A DNA stretch of 64,000 nucleotides from Eudorina sp. 2006-703-Eu-15 (lineage: Eukaryota > Chlorophyta > Chlorophyceae > Chlamydomonadales > Volvocaceae), in the NCBI GenBank assembly GCA_003117195.1, contig BDSI01000146.1:54703-118702 (forward strand). The letters are read 5' to 3'. The notes under the pieces were generated by a model. It made no database searches. It saw only the letters and a program-made list of their open reading frames with translations, and was not told the DNA's origin. Shown here piece by piece: positions 46,568 through 59,603 of the stretch (positions are counted from its first letter, which is position 1; every line of letters begins with the position of its first letter). The position numbers were made by a program, and so were the translations under genes.

Positions 46568-46920
46568 GGTCAGGTGACACTACCGCGATTAGGCGGTTTA
46601 AGGTCTTGGGTTCGAGTCCCAGGGTGACCCCCGACATTGTTCGGGAGCATGAGATTATGGCTAGCTGCTGAGATGTGGAGTTGAGATCACAGTTGATGGA
46701 TTGAGATTCGCACGCTAGATCGGTGGCGATTGCTGAACCCTACGGATGTGCGGGTGAATGGATGAGGTGGGATCCTTGGTTGGCAGGATCAACCGCCTTG
46801 GACCCTCGGTTCGTATGGCGTAGGTTCGGTGCGATGATGGTTGAAGGTGTCCTATAGCATCATATAAAACCGCGACATAAACCCTTAGACAGGGCCCGGA
46901 AGCCTATCCACACTGTAACG
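46568..46920 (+). mobile_element. tRNA-derived SINE
   Basis: Starts GTCAGGTGACACTACCGCGA and has a B box GGTTCGAGTCC at about 46609-46619, then a body matching 25290-25668 (inverted) and 52333-52820 (degenerate, inverted). No full tRNA cloverleaf beyond the head, so a SINE rather than a tRNA gene. Confidence 0.7.
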
Positions 46921-46936
46921 GTACTACTACTACAAA

Positions 46937-47013
46937 TGTAACACGGCACGGCCAAAGGCTTCTCGATGCAGCGTCATTTGTAGGGACTTATACTGTAATA
47001 ACCCGGCGTTACA
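46937..47013. repeat. TGTAACACGGC..CCGGCGTTACA short repeat
   Basis: 77-bp unit nearly matching 1139-1220: shares CATTTGTAGGGACTTA and both termini. Directly follows the SINE. Confidence 0.7.
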
Positions 47014-48117
47014 TACGGAGTCCAAATACAGGTCCGCTGCTTTCGTTGTCGGCAACATTGTATAAATCATGTTATGGCCACGCACCAAGCGCCGCCAGAA
47101 GCAACGTCCGCAGGCTCCGCACTAAATAAGCACCGGCTCCCTTCCGTCCCCCTGCAGTAGTGATTCGGCGGGTCTGAAGCGGTTTTCTGGAGAGGCAATC
47201 CTGGCGTATCAGTAACATGCATGGTGTGTTGGCCGGTATGGCTGCACAGCCTCCGTCCCCGTTAGTGGTGGGTGGATGGGTGCGCAGTCCTTGCTTGGTA
47301 GGTATTACGTACGTATTCAGATAGACGAATAATACGAGACGCGACGGATCCTGATCTTCATTGACTTGTCCCAAATATTGCATACTTACTGAGAGTTGCA
47401 AGGAGTTTACTACATAATCAATGAAATCAATGACTACTGTCGAAATGCAGGAAAGTTATTTTGATTGTATGCTTGTCATTCAACTCGCAGGTCATGGGTT
47501 TGTTTTACAATATTCGCGTATAGTACAAATAAATATATAATAGTGCTTGGTCTGTCACGGACTGCAAGGAACTGCATGTTTATGTGCTTTGTTCGAAGCA
47601 ATGTGGGTGTTTGCCACGTATGACAAATTGTGTTAGCACTTGATAATTTAAATGAAAGCACTTGATAATTCAAATGAAGAAAGTTCAATAAGTTTAATTA
47701 TGTGAAATAACACATAATCAAAGAAGTTGAGGGAATTTTTATGCTGCCATGATGAGGTAGTTGATCAATACATGAATGCGCGCATACATTGATCAAGACG
47801 TTGACCATTCATAGCCTCGCGATGCCTTGATACTGCCTTGATATTTAATTTTTTATTGTATTTCCACATCGATTCAGCGAACAGACCGACCGAGCAGCTG
47901 TTGGCATCGACTATATATGTATCAGTCCATATTCCCGTAACAGCTCCCGTACGGAAATTCGCCGCGAACCACACAAAGCCGAATAGTAAGCCCGGAAGCA
48001 GTCAAAACCAATTTTGTGGATGCACTTGTAGATAATGATTCTTCATTAAACCCTTACTGTCGCCGTTCTACTGTTGTTGACGCACATCCACACGCACACG
48101 CAAGCGACATCATATCG

Positions 48118-49921
48118 ATGGCGCTCGCTTCGTGTCACGGTGCCTCGGCGTTCTGTTCTGCATTATTTATTATCGCGTTGTGTGCTTGCGGAATCGGTGG
48201 CGTGCAAGCCCAGAATCGCGTGTCTGCTACTTCTCAGAAAGGTATAACGTCCCAAGCGTGTACGACGCACATATCGACTTGTGCGACATACAGATTGCTT
48301 TACGTTTTTGCTTTGGAATTACAACGTTAAATAATAAATAATTGTAGCACTGTTTATTGATCAACCAATGGCAAGGTATATCGACGCGCCCCAACAATCA
48401 GACGATATCCTTGATCATTCGCAGCTGCGTGGCATCCACAGCTGGCAATTTACAAATTATAATGCTTGTTTAGGATTTCGTGCTTGCTTTGCCCATTACT
48501 CACGGTGATGATCACTCACGATCGATTCGTCCAGCCATTCAACACCACAAGCATGCACGCACAATCAACAAGCAACCGACTTCTTTCCACTGCGTTGCTG
48601 ACCTACCTACCTACCACGCATTACTAATGCTTGATGTATCACTGGATCGCTCGCTCGCGCGATATCTACTACTCGTTCGTTCGCTTTCAGCGGTGGGCGT
48701 CGTCGTGTTGGAAACTGCAAGCGGCGCAAATGGCCCCGACGCCGACACGGTTTCATTAATGTGCCCAATGGTGCGGAACCCCGTCACCGGGTATTACGAC
48801 CCCGACCCCAGCTGCAACCTGCCGCTCACCACCCTCGCCACTGGCTCCTTGGCCGTCAGAAGGTTCCTCGAGGAAAATGGCCCGCTGGCGACGGGCGACA
48901 CGATCTCGGTGCGTATTTATGTGCGTGCGTGTAGTGCGTGCATACACACACACATACATGGACCGGCAGTAATGTATATGTAGCCGGTGTATGTGCAGGT
49001 CATGATTATTAACACGAATTTCGCCATTAACACACAGCAACCAACACAGTAAAAATCGAATTATAACAAACATAATGAAGATAACATATTGTCGCAGCAT
49101 TCATAAAGCAAATTGTTGTTGTCGTTCGTTGTTGCCTGATACAGCCAGCAGCGTGTGCAGCATGCGCCGTATACGGCATACACACAGTGTACCGCACTCA
49201 CTTGTAAGAGTTCAAAGCACTCACTCCCCCAGCAGCACGCATCTTGGAAAGCCTTTAATTGTAATGCAACTTTCACTGTCGTCAGCTCTCGCGCACTTGC
49301 TGCAACGAACCAGCAGCAAGCTTTCAGCTAGCGAGGGTACAGGGGTATGTAGCGATGTAGCTAGGGACTGCGCGAGACGGACGACGTCGCAACATGATGT
49401 GCTTACCTCGCATAAATTTATGCACGTATGTGGCGCACGTGTCATACCCTATACAACCTGCATACCGCACCTGCACCGCCGGCAGTCAGCCACACCGCCG
49501 CCTTCCCCCGCTACGATTTTCACAAACCACGCACACATGCATCAAACGCAACACGCATGCCGCTGATCATATGCACGCGCGTGAAGACTGCACTAGACCG
49601 CTGACCGCATTTATATACGCACGTACGCACGTCGACCGCATCATCAAGCGGATCGCCCGGCCAGGCAATACTGGGCATGTATGCCACCGACGAACGTGCA
49701 TCCGTCCCCTCCTGCAGGCTGTCTTCGAGACCATTACGCGGCTCAGCAACAGCAACAGCCGCGGCCGTAGGCTTGAGGCCGGATCTAACGGGAGCGCAGT
49801 CCAGACCATCACAACCCTTCGGCGGGGCTCCATCCAAGTGCTGTCGAAGGCCGGCGCGAAGGAGGTGCGTGCGTGCCACCCACGCAGTCCAACTACGTAG
49901 CTATGCTTACAATACAATGCA

Positions 49922-49953
<32 letters not shown>

Positions 49954-52900
49954 TCATGTATGTCTCGATGATTCTGATACAACCGCATGCGCAACTCGTG
50001 GGAACGGGCAAAATGGGTGTATAATTTGCTTTACAAAAAGGAGAGTGCAAACGTCGTTTGCTAAACAAGCTGAAACAATGCGGTGGGCGCTGATGCCATC
50101 GAGGTCCGTGAGCCGGCCGGCGTTAATAATGTATTAGCCGGTTAATAATCCTGGCTAATAAATTATACATACAATTTTTATTCTTGTGATCCTTGACATT
50201 ATCATTGTAATTATAAATATAACTTTTATCATTTTATTTTATTACTATTTTTATAATCACTTGCAGACGCACGTCCGGACTTGTAAAGCGACGGTAGTGT
50301 TAAACAATAAACAATAATAACAATAATAATACTGTTCTTATTTTATTCACTGTATTAGAAATATATGAAGTGTAGCAATTATTAATCTGTCGCCCATTTC
50401 CGCAACGCCACCCCCACACACATGCTCGTGTACGTACAGATATTCACGGGAAAACCCAATCCTTTCAGAGCTATAGTGTTCCTGCTTGACTTTTGCGGCT
50501 GGAAGAGCCAATTACGCAATGCCCAGGTATGTGCGCGGGGAGGGGCTGATGGTGGTGCGTGGTGATGTTGGTAATGTACGTAGTAATCATTCCTAGGATG
50601 GATATATAGATAGATAGGGAATGGCGGTGCGCAGCAGCTCGCTTGGTGAGTGGCCTTTTCACCGCCAGGTGTGTACATAGCTAGGTCCGTCCTACTACGC
50701 TAGCTAGGCATACCCTCCTCATTTCCCACCTATCTAACCCATTACTATTATTATTATTATTATCATTATCATTATTATTATCATTATTATTATTAATTAT
50801 TATTATTTTATTATATAAGAGAATGTCACAGCGGACCCCACGGGTCATCGGTGACAGCCATCGGCGACAGCCGAATGAAGCTTCCTCACCAACCACTGCG
50901 TAAACGAAAATATAGGCAGACAGATTAGACAGATCCAGCCATTTAGCTGCATAACTACTATCCGGACACACCTTGTTCGTTTCTCGACCCACCCACGCAG
51001 GACGTCTACAACCGTCTGCTCAATACATCAACCTCCATTCTAACAAACGCCCAGGTCAGTAGGCGGGATGGCTCTGACCGATGGGACGGACCCATGGATT
51101 GCTCGGTCGGTGACGTACGACGTTTTGAAGCGGTTGCCTTCCATGCAGTCGCCGTGCACGAAAGTGTGCACTTACCGTATACATTCAGGTTCGCTTGGTG
51201 GTCATCTCGCCCGCCCGTCTCGATCGCCCATTACCTAACTGTTCAGCTCCGTAGCGCCAGTTGCCGCGCTTGCTGCACGGCCAATAATAACAAGTAGGGG
51301 TCGGCTTCCTCGAAGCCGGAAAAGGGCGGGGCCCCCTATGATCCGTACAGGCCGCTTGCTTCAGAAAGAAAACTCTATTACCGCGCAACAGTGTGAGAGA
51401 GTGAAAGGTTGCCATTGGGGGTGTCGTTGATGTTGAAGGGGGATCGGCGTGCATAGATTCACCAAGCCCAAACACGTCGGCAGCCCCGAAACCATCCTGC
51501 AGTACGCGCCGCCGGCGACGGCGGTCATCGTATCGGCACTATGGTAACGATAGTGCACTACCACATCCGTCTGTGAAGCAGATGATCACAAAGCAAGCTT
51601 GAAGCATCCCTGTTTTGCCGTGAAACTGTAGTTGTTTGGTCCGTCGGCAGGCATGCAACCCTTCAGTTGCACGCCCGCAGCAGACGTGAACCTCTAAAGT
51701 TTGCTATCAAAAGTTACATAGCAAATGTAAGGCAAAAACAGGGTGCGAAAAAGCCGCGGTGAGACCCGGACTTTGGGCCATCGGAACTGGAGAACTCGTT
51801 GGCACTCGGTACGCTATCCCTTTGCATCTTGAAACTTTGATTCAGTACATATTGTTGATTTGTATTCATCTGGCAAGACAGAAAGGCAAATCTAGATGTT
51901 GGTGGTATCTTGATGTTCAAACATCAGAACACTATCGAAGTTCAATTTAGCACGCGCCGCCCATTCCTAATTCAAGTATTCATCACGCGGCACCCGTTGC
52001 AACAAATATGAGCGCGAGAGGCGTTGGTTGGATGTTGACTCGGGTCCATGGGGACCGCGGAGCTTTACTTTGACCGTTTGTGCGCAAAGAATTTTTTTCA
52101 GCCAAACCAAAGTTACCTTGCAATAGAGGACAATTAATATGACAAACATAGCGAATTAGTTTAGCGGATAATGAACGTTTTGCCGTTACCGGACACACGG
52201 ACACACACACACACACACGGACATGGGCAATCCTAGGGGGCGGGGCCCCCCGAACGCGCTTCGCGCTGGGGCCCCGCCCAAAAATGCAGTAGGAACCTTA
52301 AATAAAATGTAGTTTTGTCGTATGAGTCGTTGCAGTGCGAATAGGCTTCCAGACGAGCGACCTTGTCTAACGTTTTTGTCGCGTTCTACACCGTATATAG
52401 ACACGAACTATAGACGGCGTCGTCTATAGTCGGTCTATTGAGGCCGGTCGTCTAATAGACGACGATGGAATCTATAGTCGATGGAAAAAAATACAGACGT
52501 GCGTAGTATTTGATGCTGTATGCAAGACACCTTCAGCCACACGCACCTTGCTTCACTGCACCTACGCCATACTACCAGAGGTCCAAGTAAGGCGGTTGGT
52601 CATGCCAACTGATGGATCCCACCTCATCCCACCCGCACATACATCCGTAGAGACAGAGCGAGGGTGGCTTCAGCCGTCTCCACCAACCAATCAATAATGC
52701 AGTGTGGGAATCTCAATCCATCAACTGTATGTGATCTGAACTCCACATCGCAGCAGCAGCTCATCATAACGTCGGGGATCAACCCATCCAGGACCTTCTT
52801 AACCCAGGACCTGATATAGCTCGATTCGGGCGCGTGTAGTACGCGCGCGCGTGCATGCCTACCTCATCATCATTCGCGCGGCGCATATGCGAATGAAGGC

Positions 52901-55900
52901 CTGTCCCGCGGACGCGCGGTGAGATAGATAGACCTGTACAGACCTGTAATTACAGACGCCAGATAAGCTAGATAAGCCGGGCTCTCCGTCCGGCGTACGC
53001 GTATCCGCAGGACAGACCTAGCTAGCTAGATAGATGTCTACCGCATGCGTCGTCGGCTGTCGAGGGAGTAGAGGGACCGGCGGCGCGCCCACCCCGACAC
53101 AGCAGCTTTACTTGCTTGCCCACTATGCCCGCAAACATGCCATGTATGTGCGTGCCCAGTCTATGGCGGTGCGGCTGGCTAATTACTATTTTTACCATTA
53201 CTGTATTTAGTAATTAATGTATAATTACTAATTATTTACTAATCATAGTATATATATATGTCAATTATTTACAAGTATGCCCGCCTATCCCCCCGCGTCA
53301 TTAGCGTCATCGATCAGCGTCCACCAAGACAACGAAGTCGACCGGCGGGCGGGGAGGGAGCCGGGGATTCGATTTTTAGACGGGTTCGCTCGGCTATGCC
53401 GGCGATAGATTTCTCAGATACTAACCCATTGGTGCTCATCAGGAGAATCGGTTGAAAGCGAGCGAGCCGGCTCGGCTGCTTATAAGCGGTCGCCCGGTTA
53501 ATGTGCGTGCGTGTAGTGCGTAAGTAAGCCCCCCTGAATCAACCCTGGTACGCAATAAGCAAGCGTAGGACGGAGCGGAATGTGTCCAAACCTCATCAAT
53601 CTGGAATGATGTATTGTGGACCCGTGTCCCGCTGATCTCGTCGCTGTTCTGTCCGCCGCCAGTACGGATATCCAGCAGAGTAATTACATAGTTCGCCCGT
53701 GTAACCTTGCTTTATTATAATGTATGTACACACGCACGCACGTACACGTTGCGCGATTTATTTGTGAAAGCGGCGGCAGGCCCCGATCCAGTATGGCAAT
53801 AATCACGAGATTTTTTATTCTTAACAAATGCACAATTCACGCTAGCCACGCGATCAGTCTATCTGTACATTATTGCCTGCCTGCCTGCTGCTGCCTACAT
53901 ATGCCGCCCACCTGCATGCGTTGTATGCACGCAGAGCCATTATCAAACGTGCTCCTACGGAAAGGTCTTCATGAAGCAAGAAGATTTGGTAGTCGTGGGA
54001 CCCCTGCAACTTCCATGCAAAGGCAACTTTCCCATTAACACCACAGAAACCCAGTTGACCGTGTTCGATTCATCAACCGGATGCTATCCTAGAGGTTGGC
54101 CTCGACTGACTGAGCAAGCTGCTAGGCTGGTGAGTGATTGCGTGCTGTATGTTCGAGCTCCATCCTTCTAGCTTTTCGTGAACGAGCGAGCGAACATCGA
54201 GTGAGACTTGTACGCGCGCATACTAGCTAGCTATATATATAGTGACACGTTGGATACGCCCAACCGGCGTGCGGTTCTATGTGCAATGTATGTGTACATA
54301 CGATAGTGGATGCCTCGCTTCGTGCGTATTACGTACTATACGTACCTGTACCTCGCTGTACCTAGCTATCTTTGACACTGCAAGCAAGACCGAAGGCCTT
54401 CCTAGCCTTCCCGTTCATGCTCGCTGCTAGCTTTATTTGCTTGCAACATCGATAATATAAAGAAAGCAAGCAACTGATATTTTTGCTGGTGATTCATCCA
54501 TCCCGCAGCTCGCCGAGGCCGACCCTAAGCTGAAAACGATGTTGCAGACTCCATTTGTTCGAAGGATGTTGTTCGTTCCCGCTGAGGCCAAATGCCCACA
54601 CGATGGCCAAGCCAATATCGGTTGTGGAGCTACGCCTGGCCCTCTCAGCTGCACATTGAACATCAATGTAAGTTTCACCCATTCATGACGCCGCGTCGTA
54701 CGGCACTTGGTTTTTTATCATATTGAAGCAGGTAATGTTAGCGATAAAAATGATAATAATGGCCCGGTGTGTTTTTGGCGTTGAGGTGTGGAGGTGTCTT
54801 GTCGCCTTGTCGGTGGGGCCTGCTGGGGCCCGCTGTACATACACCGTTGATCCCTTTGGGGTCCGCTGTATGTAACGTTCATTCATTTAATCATGATATT
54901 AATTTTATTATTATAGCTATATTTGTTATAACATTGTTAACAATAGTAATAATATTAATAATAATAATCCTAATAATCATAATATTTATAGCAATGACAA
55001 TAGTGATGATAATAATGATACTTATTAAATATTATATATAATATTTGTATTACATATAATGTTGTTTTATTGTTGTTGCTGATTTTCCTATAGTGTTATT
55101 AAATGGTATCGCTGACGGATCACGGAGCAGTAAGCTCAGCTAGCTCAACCATGTGTTACGCTGGACCCCGCGTGACATACATGTATACCGCCCTCGCTCG
55201 CAGAACGTGAGCGTTCCTTACCTTATGCCCCACGAGATGTCCCACACGCTGGGTTTGGACCACGCGCGCTGGTGGGTGCGTATTAACTAGCACTATATAT
55301 ATCTAGCATGTGCGAGCCGTGCAAGCCGACCGCCCCCTCCGGCGGGTCGATCGTAGCTGGCAATGGCATGCATGGTGGCAAGCAGTCCACACGACTGTAT
55401 GTATGTCCGGCAGGCCCTAATGGCCAGCGGCGGTACGGTGCATGCCGGCCTGAGCGGATCGATCGGTCGGTCGCGTTAGTCGCGTAAATGGCATTATCAT
55501 TAAGTGCGTGCCGTCGGGTACTGGAGCGAACCCCCACATACACCCTCAATCACATACCACCATCGAACGCATCGCGCGGGATGGGCTAACTGGGAGCTCC
55601 GTGAGTCAGGGCTGGTGGCGACTCCGTATGTATGTATAGGCTCTGATGAGCTTCATCGTCTCTGCCCCCTTAGCACACGTCGGGGTTATGCCCGGCGTAA
55701 TTAGCTAGCGTACTACGTATGAATATCATTGTCATTATCATTATTATGTTATCATTATTACTTGTTTATTATTATTAGTAGTATTGTTGTTATTATTATT
55801 ATGTTATTATATTATTAGTATTGTTAGTAGTGTTATTCGTGTCATTGTCATTTTTAATAAAATGACTGTCGTCTTGTACCACACGTAGGAACGGAGCGGA

Positions 55901-56543
55901 ATACGGCGACCCGACCGACCCCCTTGGCAAAACTCCGGGCAGATTCGCAGGCATACTGTGCCACAACGCGCCCCACAACTGGCAGATCGGCTGGGCCGGC
56001 CCCGTCGCGGGCGGCTTCCTGCACGCCGGCAGCTTCACTCCTGCCGCAAACCGCTTCACCTTCACCATCCCCGCCTCCGGCCTCAGCGACCGGAACATGG
56101 TCATCGTGTCGCTGACGACGACCGAGGCATCAGGGGCAAAACTCCCAATGAACGAAACTCGAACCTTCATCAGCTTTCGCGTTAGGAACGCCTCGGCCAC
56201 AGGCTACGACGGCGGCCTGCCCGAAAGCTACAGTCAGAAAGTCGTCATCCACACCTTTGGTGTGGGCCAAGTCGACCAACCTAGCAGCGCAATATTGAAC
56301 ACTGAATTTGTCGGTTCCGGAACGCCGTTCAGCACCATAAACGGCGGCGACGCATTGTTGACGGACAGGTGGACCAGCGCCTTCATGCCGTTTAACGCCT
56401 CCACCGGCCTGGGCGGCGGACTTCGAGTCAGGGTGTTGTCAACAAACACCACGGCGGCGGTGGTGCAGGTGTGCCGGATGTACGCACAGACGGAGGGCCG
56501 GCCGGGCAGCGCCGAATGCGCCGCCAATTTGGACCTCGACTGG

Positions 56544-56583
<40 letters not shown>

Positions 56584-57262
56584 ACCGTGTCCCACCCGAA
56601 CATGCACGCATGGTACAGGGCCGGGGGGCCGATGGATCGACGGAAACGATGTATGCATGGCCGCCGGGAACGTACGTGACATCCGTCCAATCAGCAACAG
56701 CTTATTTGCATGGCTGGGCTGCTTAGGCTGCTGGCCACGCACATACACACACGCACGCATGTTATTACATTATTTGGGCACACTGACTTGTATTCGCCCT
56801 TTCTTTGATTGATCGCTTGGCACGCACGCATTCTGCCTACCTTGCCACACGCTATCTTCACGCGCCGATAAACATAGCCGCCACACACCACCATGATGAA
56901 CACAGCTAGCAGCGCATATATACTACATACACCAGCAGGCTGCTGTACGTACTGAAGGCGCAGAGGCTTGCCGGATGATGATCGATTGCGGAGCCCCGCA
57001 TGCCTCCCACCGACCCACGCACGGACCCCATCCACCCCGCTTCCTTCGCTCGCTTCAACCCCGCCCCGCCCCAGCCCGCCGTGCAGCTATTAGATAGAGC
57101 TCTAAATAACCCCCGTATGCATCGCCGCCCCGCCCTCTTCCGCCTCTGCCCACCTACCTAACCCCGCCGCCCGCCGATCGTGGTCCCTCGTGCGCGCGTG
57201 TGTGGCGCAGTGATGGCTTCACCGGCAGAAGCGACCCCGATTGCATCCTTCGAGGTGGTTAG
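48118..57262 (+). CDS. Divergent tail-less M11 (gametolysin-like) metalloprotease, copy E
   Basis: Complete gene, 585 aa: 48118-48241, 48691-48908, 49718-49864, 50440-50526, 51001-51054, 53935-54129, 54509-54667, 55204-55271, 55889-56542, 57211-57262. Every intron phase equals that of B-D, so it is a true paralogue although it is far more diverged. Signal peptide ends VQA-QN. Zinc site HEMSHTLGLDH (338-348); Met-turn position is Leu363 (TDPLG). Exon 9 keeps HNAPHNWQIGW and YDGGLPESY blocks. The last exon encodes only CDGFTGRSDPDCILRGG and stops at 57260-57262: the DPDC boundary is kept but there is no Pro-rich tail. It lacks the 5' flank shared by B-D. The donor of exon 9 lies in a (GTGC)n repeat. 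Intron 5 (2.9 kb) holds the inverted 1-kb element and a SINE. Confidence 0.88.
50744..50813. repeat. ATT/ATC trinucleotide microsatellite
   Basis: Imperfect ATT repeat with ATC variants in intron 4 of copy E, immediately before a solo foldback arm (50825-50915). Confidence 0.85.
51291..52287 (-). mobile_element. 1-kb hairpin-ended repeat element, copy 3 (inverted)
   Basis: Inverse of 38826-39902 with very high identity: begins ACAAGTAGGGGTCGGCTTCC and ends GGGGCCCCGCCC before AAAAATGCAG. The (CA)n tract is short (about 52199-52220). Located in intron 5 of copy E. Confidence 0.8.
52333..52820 (-). mobile_element. Degenerate SINE copy interrupted by a palindromic insert
   Basis: Minus-strand relative of 46568-46920: shares AATAGGCTTCC, GACACCTTC and CTACGCCATAC blocks. 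It is interrupted at about 52384-52505 by a segment with repeated, mutually inverted CTATAG / TAGACG motifs. Confidence 0.55.
56542..56583 (+). repeat. (GTGC)n repeat overlapping a splice donor
   Basis: About ten GTGC units start exactly at the exon 9 donor of copy E (TG|GTGCGTGC). Every unit offers a GT, in all three phases relative to the frame. Confidence 0.85.
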
Positions 57263-59603
57263 ACGGATGACGCTCCAGCCCGCCATACATCCTCCCCGCC
57301 CGCGTGGCCAAACATCGATCGATCGATCCAAGCCAAGTTAAGGCATATGTATGATATGTCGGTATGCCCCGCCCGCGGGGGATCGATGGAGTCGTCCTAT
57401 GTGAGCTCCACTCATGCATCACTCCAGCCGTCACCGCACGGCGGTAGGCCATACATACGTAAGGCCCTCAAGGCGAACGAGCGAGGTCACGCACAGCACG
57501 GCGATCACAGTCACATACAGCGAGTGTATGTGCTTCATCAGTCCGTCCGAGGCATGCAGGCGTGTGGCGGGGTGCATGCATGCGGACAGAGGGGTCGAGG
57601 CTGGATGGGACGACGGCAGGCTGATCGATGTATGGTGGGTGGGCGGCAGACGGCGGAGATGCCAGCCAGTTCTCCCCACAACGGCTGTATGTTACGGTAT
57701 TAGATACGTAGGTACGGGTTTATTTCTATCTGCTGCCCATAGACAGCAGGTGCCCATCCAGCCAGGAGTCCAATCGAGTGAATTATTGCTTGGTTGCGGT
57801 TTGACTACTCATCAACCGGCGCACCACGCACCGCCCTGCTAGCCCTTCTGCGTGCTCGCTGGTCGACCGGACGCATGCGTGGTTCAGATGATGAATGGGT
57901 GCGCATGCAGTAGTCAGTGGCTGCTGGTGATGAGGTGAACGTTGGTGACCGATGAGGTGACCGTTATGTATCAGGCGGCCCCCAGCAGCCAGCAACGGCT
58001 CGCTTCTATCTGGGTCGCATTATTGATCCGGACATACAAAACCGGATAGATAGATGCGGGCGGGGCCAGCCAGCCAGCCAGCCAGGGTCCATCATCACGC
58101 TTTTAAGGGAGGTAGGGAGCCCTTACTTGTTGGTCGCGCTTCATCATTCAGCGCGGAACGAACATGTTTCGCTGGCATCCGCACGCAACTATTGATGAGT
58201 GGTTGTTGCCTGTTGTTGCAACGAACGAACTGCTGTATGTTAGTTATTGCTTGTCTTAGTTATTGCGCGGGCGGATGGACCCGCCGGAGGCAGCAGGTAT
58301 ATAGGGCTGCTGCGACCATGCATCCATCGCCAGCCCCTTCATCATTCCATCTATTCCATCAAAGCCCGCCCGCCCCCGTATGCATGGAGCGAGCCACCTG
58401 CTTATCCCGCTGGCCGCATGCATGACCCCGCGCCCCTGCCTGTGCTACGCTGCCGGGTCATCATCTGTCACCCCTACCTGTAACATAGTAACCGTTACAA
58501 GCAATCAAGGTGGACCCGAGTCCCTGGAACATATACATGACGACGTACTTCGTTCAGGCAGTAGTCCTTCATTCGACCCATGCATCTTGGGCGGGCACCT
58601 TGGGGCTGGGCAGCAACTAAGACCTGTTGGCGCCCCTAGGGACGAACGGACGGCAAGTCGCCTCGTTCACCAGAAATAAAGCCGCTGCTGCTAATGATGA
58701 TGATGGTGTTGACGTATCGTTAGTTGCGCAAGTGCGTGTGTATGTGCGGACACGTAACGGTGCCCCCCCCCCCGGCGCGATGGTCAACCGGGGGCGGGGG
58801 GAAAGATCTCGTACTGCTGCCGTTACGCTAGCCCCCTGGCTGGCCGCACTGCTCTTATAACAACGCCCGAGGGCGTGCGTTCGCCCCGGATGGACACGGG
58901 ACCGTTTACCGCTCCCCCGAGCGAGCGCCACTAACCAGGGACGCGACAGTTTGTGCGCGACGGAATCCGATTCATTGCATTACTTGCTTGTGCGACACTC
59001 ATAACACTCACAACACGGATCATGACTCATTCTGCCGATCGAGACAGCAGCCTCCGACCTTTGACGGACCCAGCCTCGATGATGATAGATGGTGCCGTGC
59101 GCACGTCAAGACCGCTCTCCAAGGCGCCGCTTCAGGAACGAACCCAGCTAGCCCGGACGGACCCATCCTGGGTAACAAATAAACCACATGCGAGGGGGGC
59201 GGCGGGGGGCCTTGCTATGCGCCGTTGCCAGTTGGAGGATCGGGCCCGACCGCAGCTCAGCTCCGTGTATATGTCCAACTCCCGCTACGACTAAAAAAAG
59301 CGCCCAGTCACGCAGGGAGAGCTGAAGAACGTCCGAGGTCCGGCGCGTTCGTTGTTCCTGCACCACCGTACCGCCGTGAGCTCGCATGGGGCAGCTGTCC
59401 CGCCCGGGTAGACATCCATCGTAGACAGCAGCCGGCCCGTGAAGCTAGACAGCGTATATATGTAGACGGCATCGCTGGCTGGCACCACGATTGCATGGAT
59501 GGGCCTCCCCCGACGCCGCTGCAGCCGCTGCCGCTGCTGCTGCTGCTGCTCCAGCAGGATGCTGCTGCTGCACCTGCCGCAGCTCGCCTGTTTACCCGCC
59601 CCC
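57263..59603. other. Convergent intergenic region between copy E and the ALDH gene
   Basis: The two genes converge here, so this should hold both 3' UTRs. No additional gene recognised. A TGTAA at 58489-58493 is the first clear sense poly(A) motif after copy E. Frames around 58950-59600 lack conserved content. Confidence 0.5.

Noticed and set aside
46560..46630. Candidate tRNA gene with a B box at about 46609
   Set aside because: No acceptor stem or anticodon arm could be drawn, and two further copies show it is the head of a dispersed SINE.
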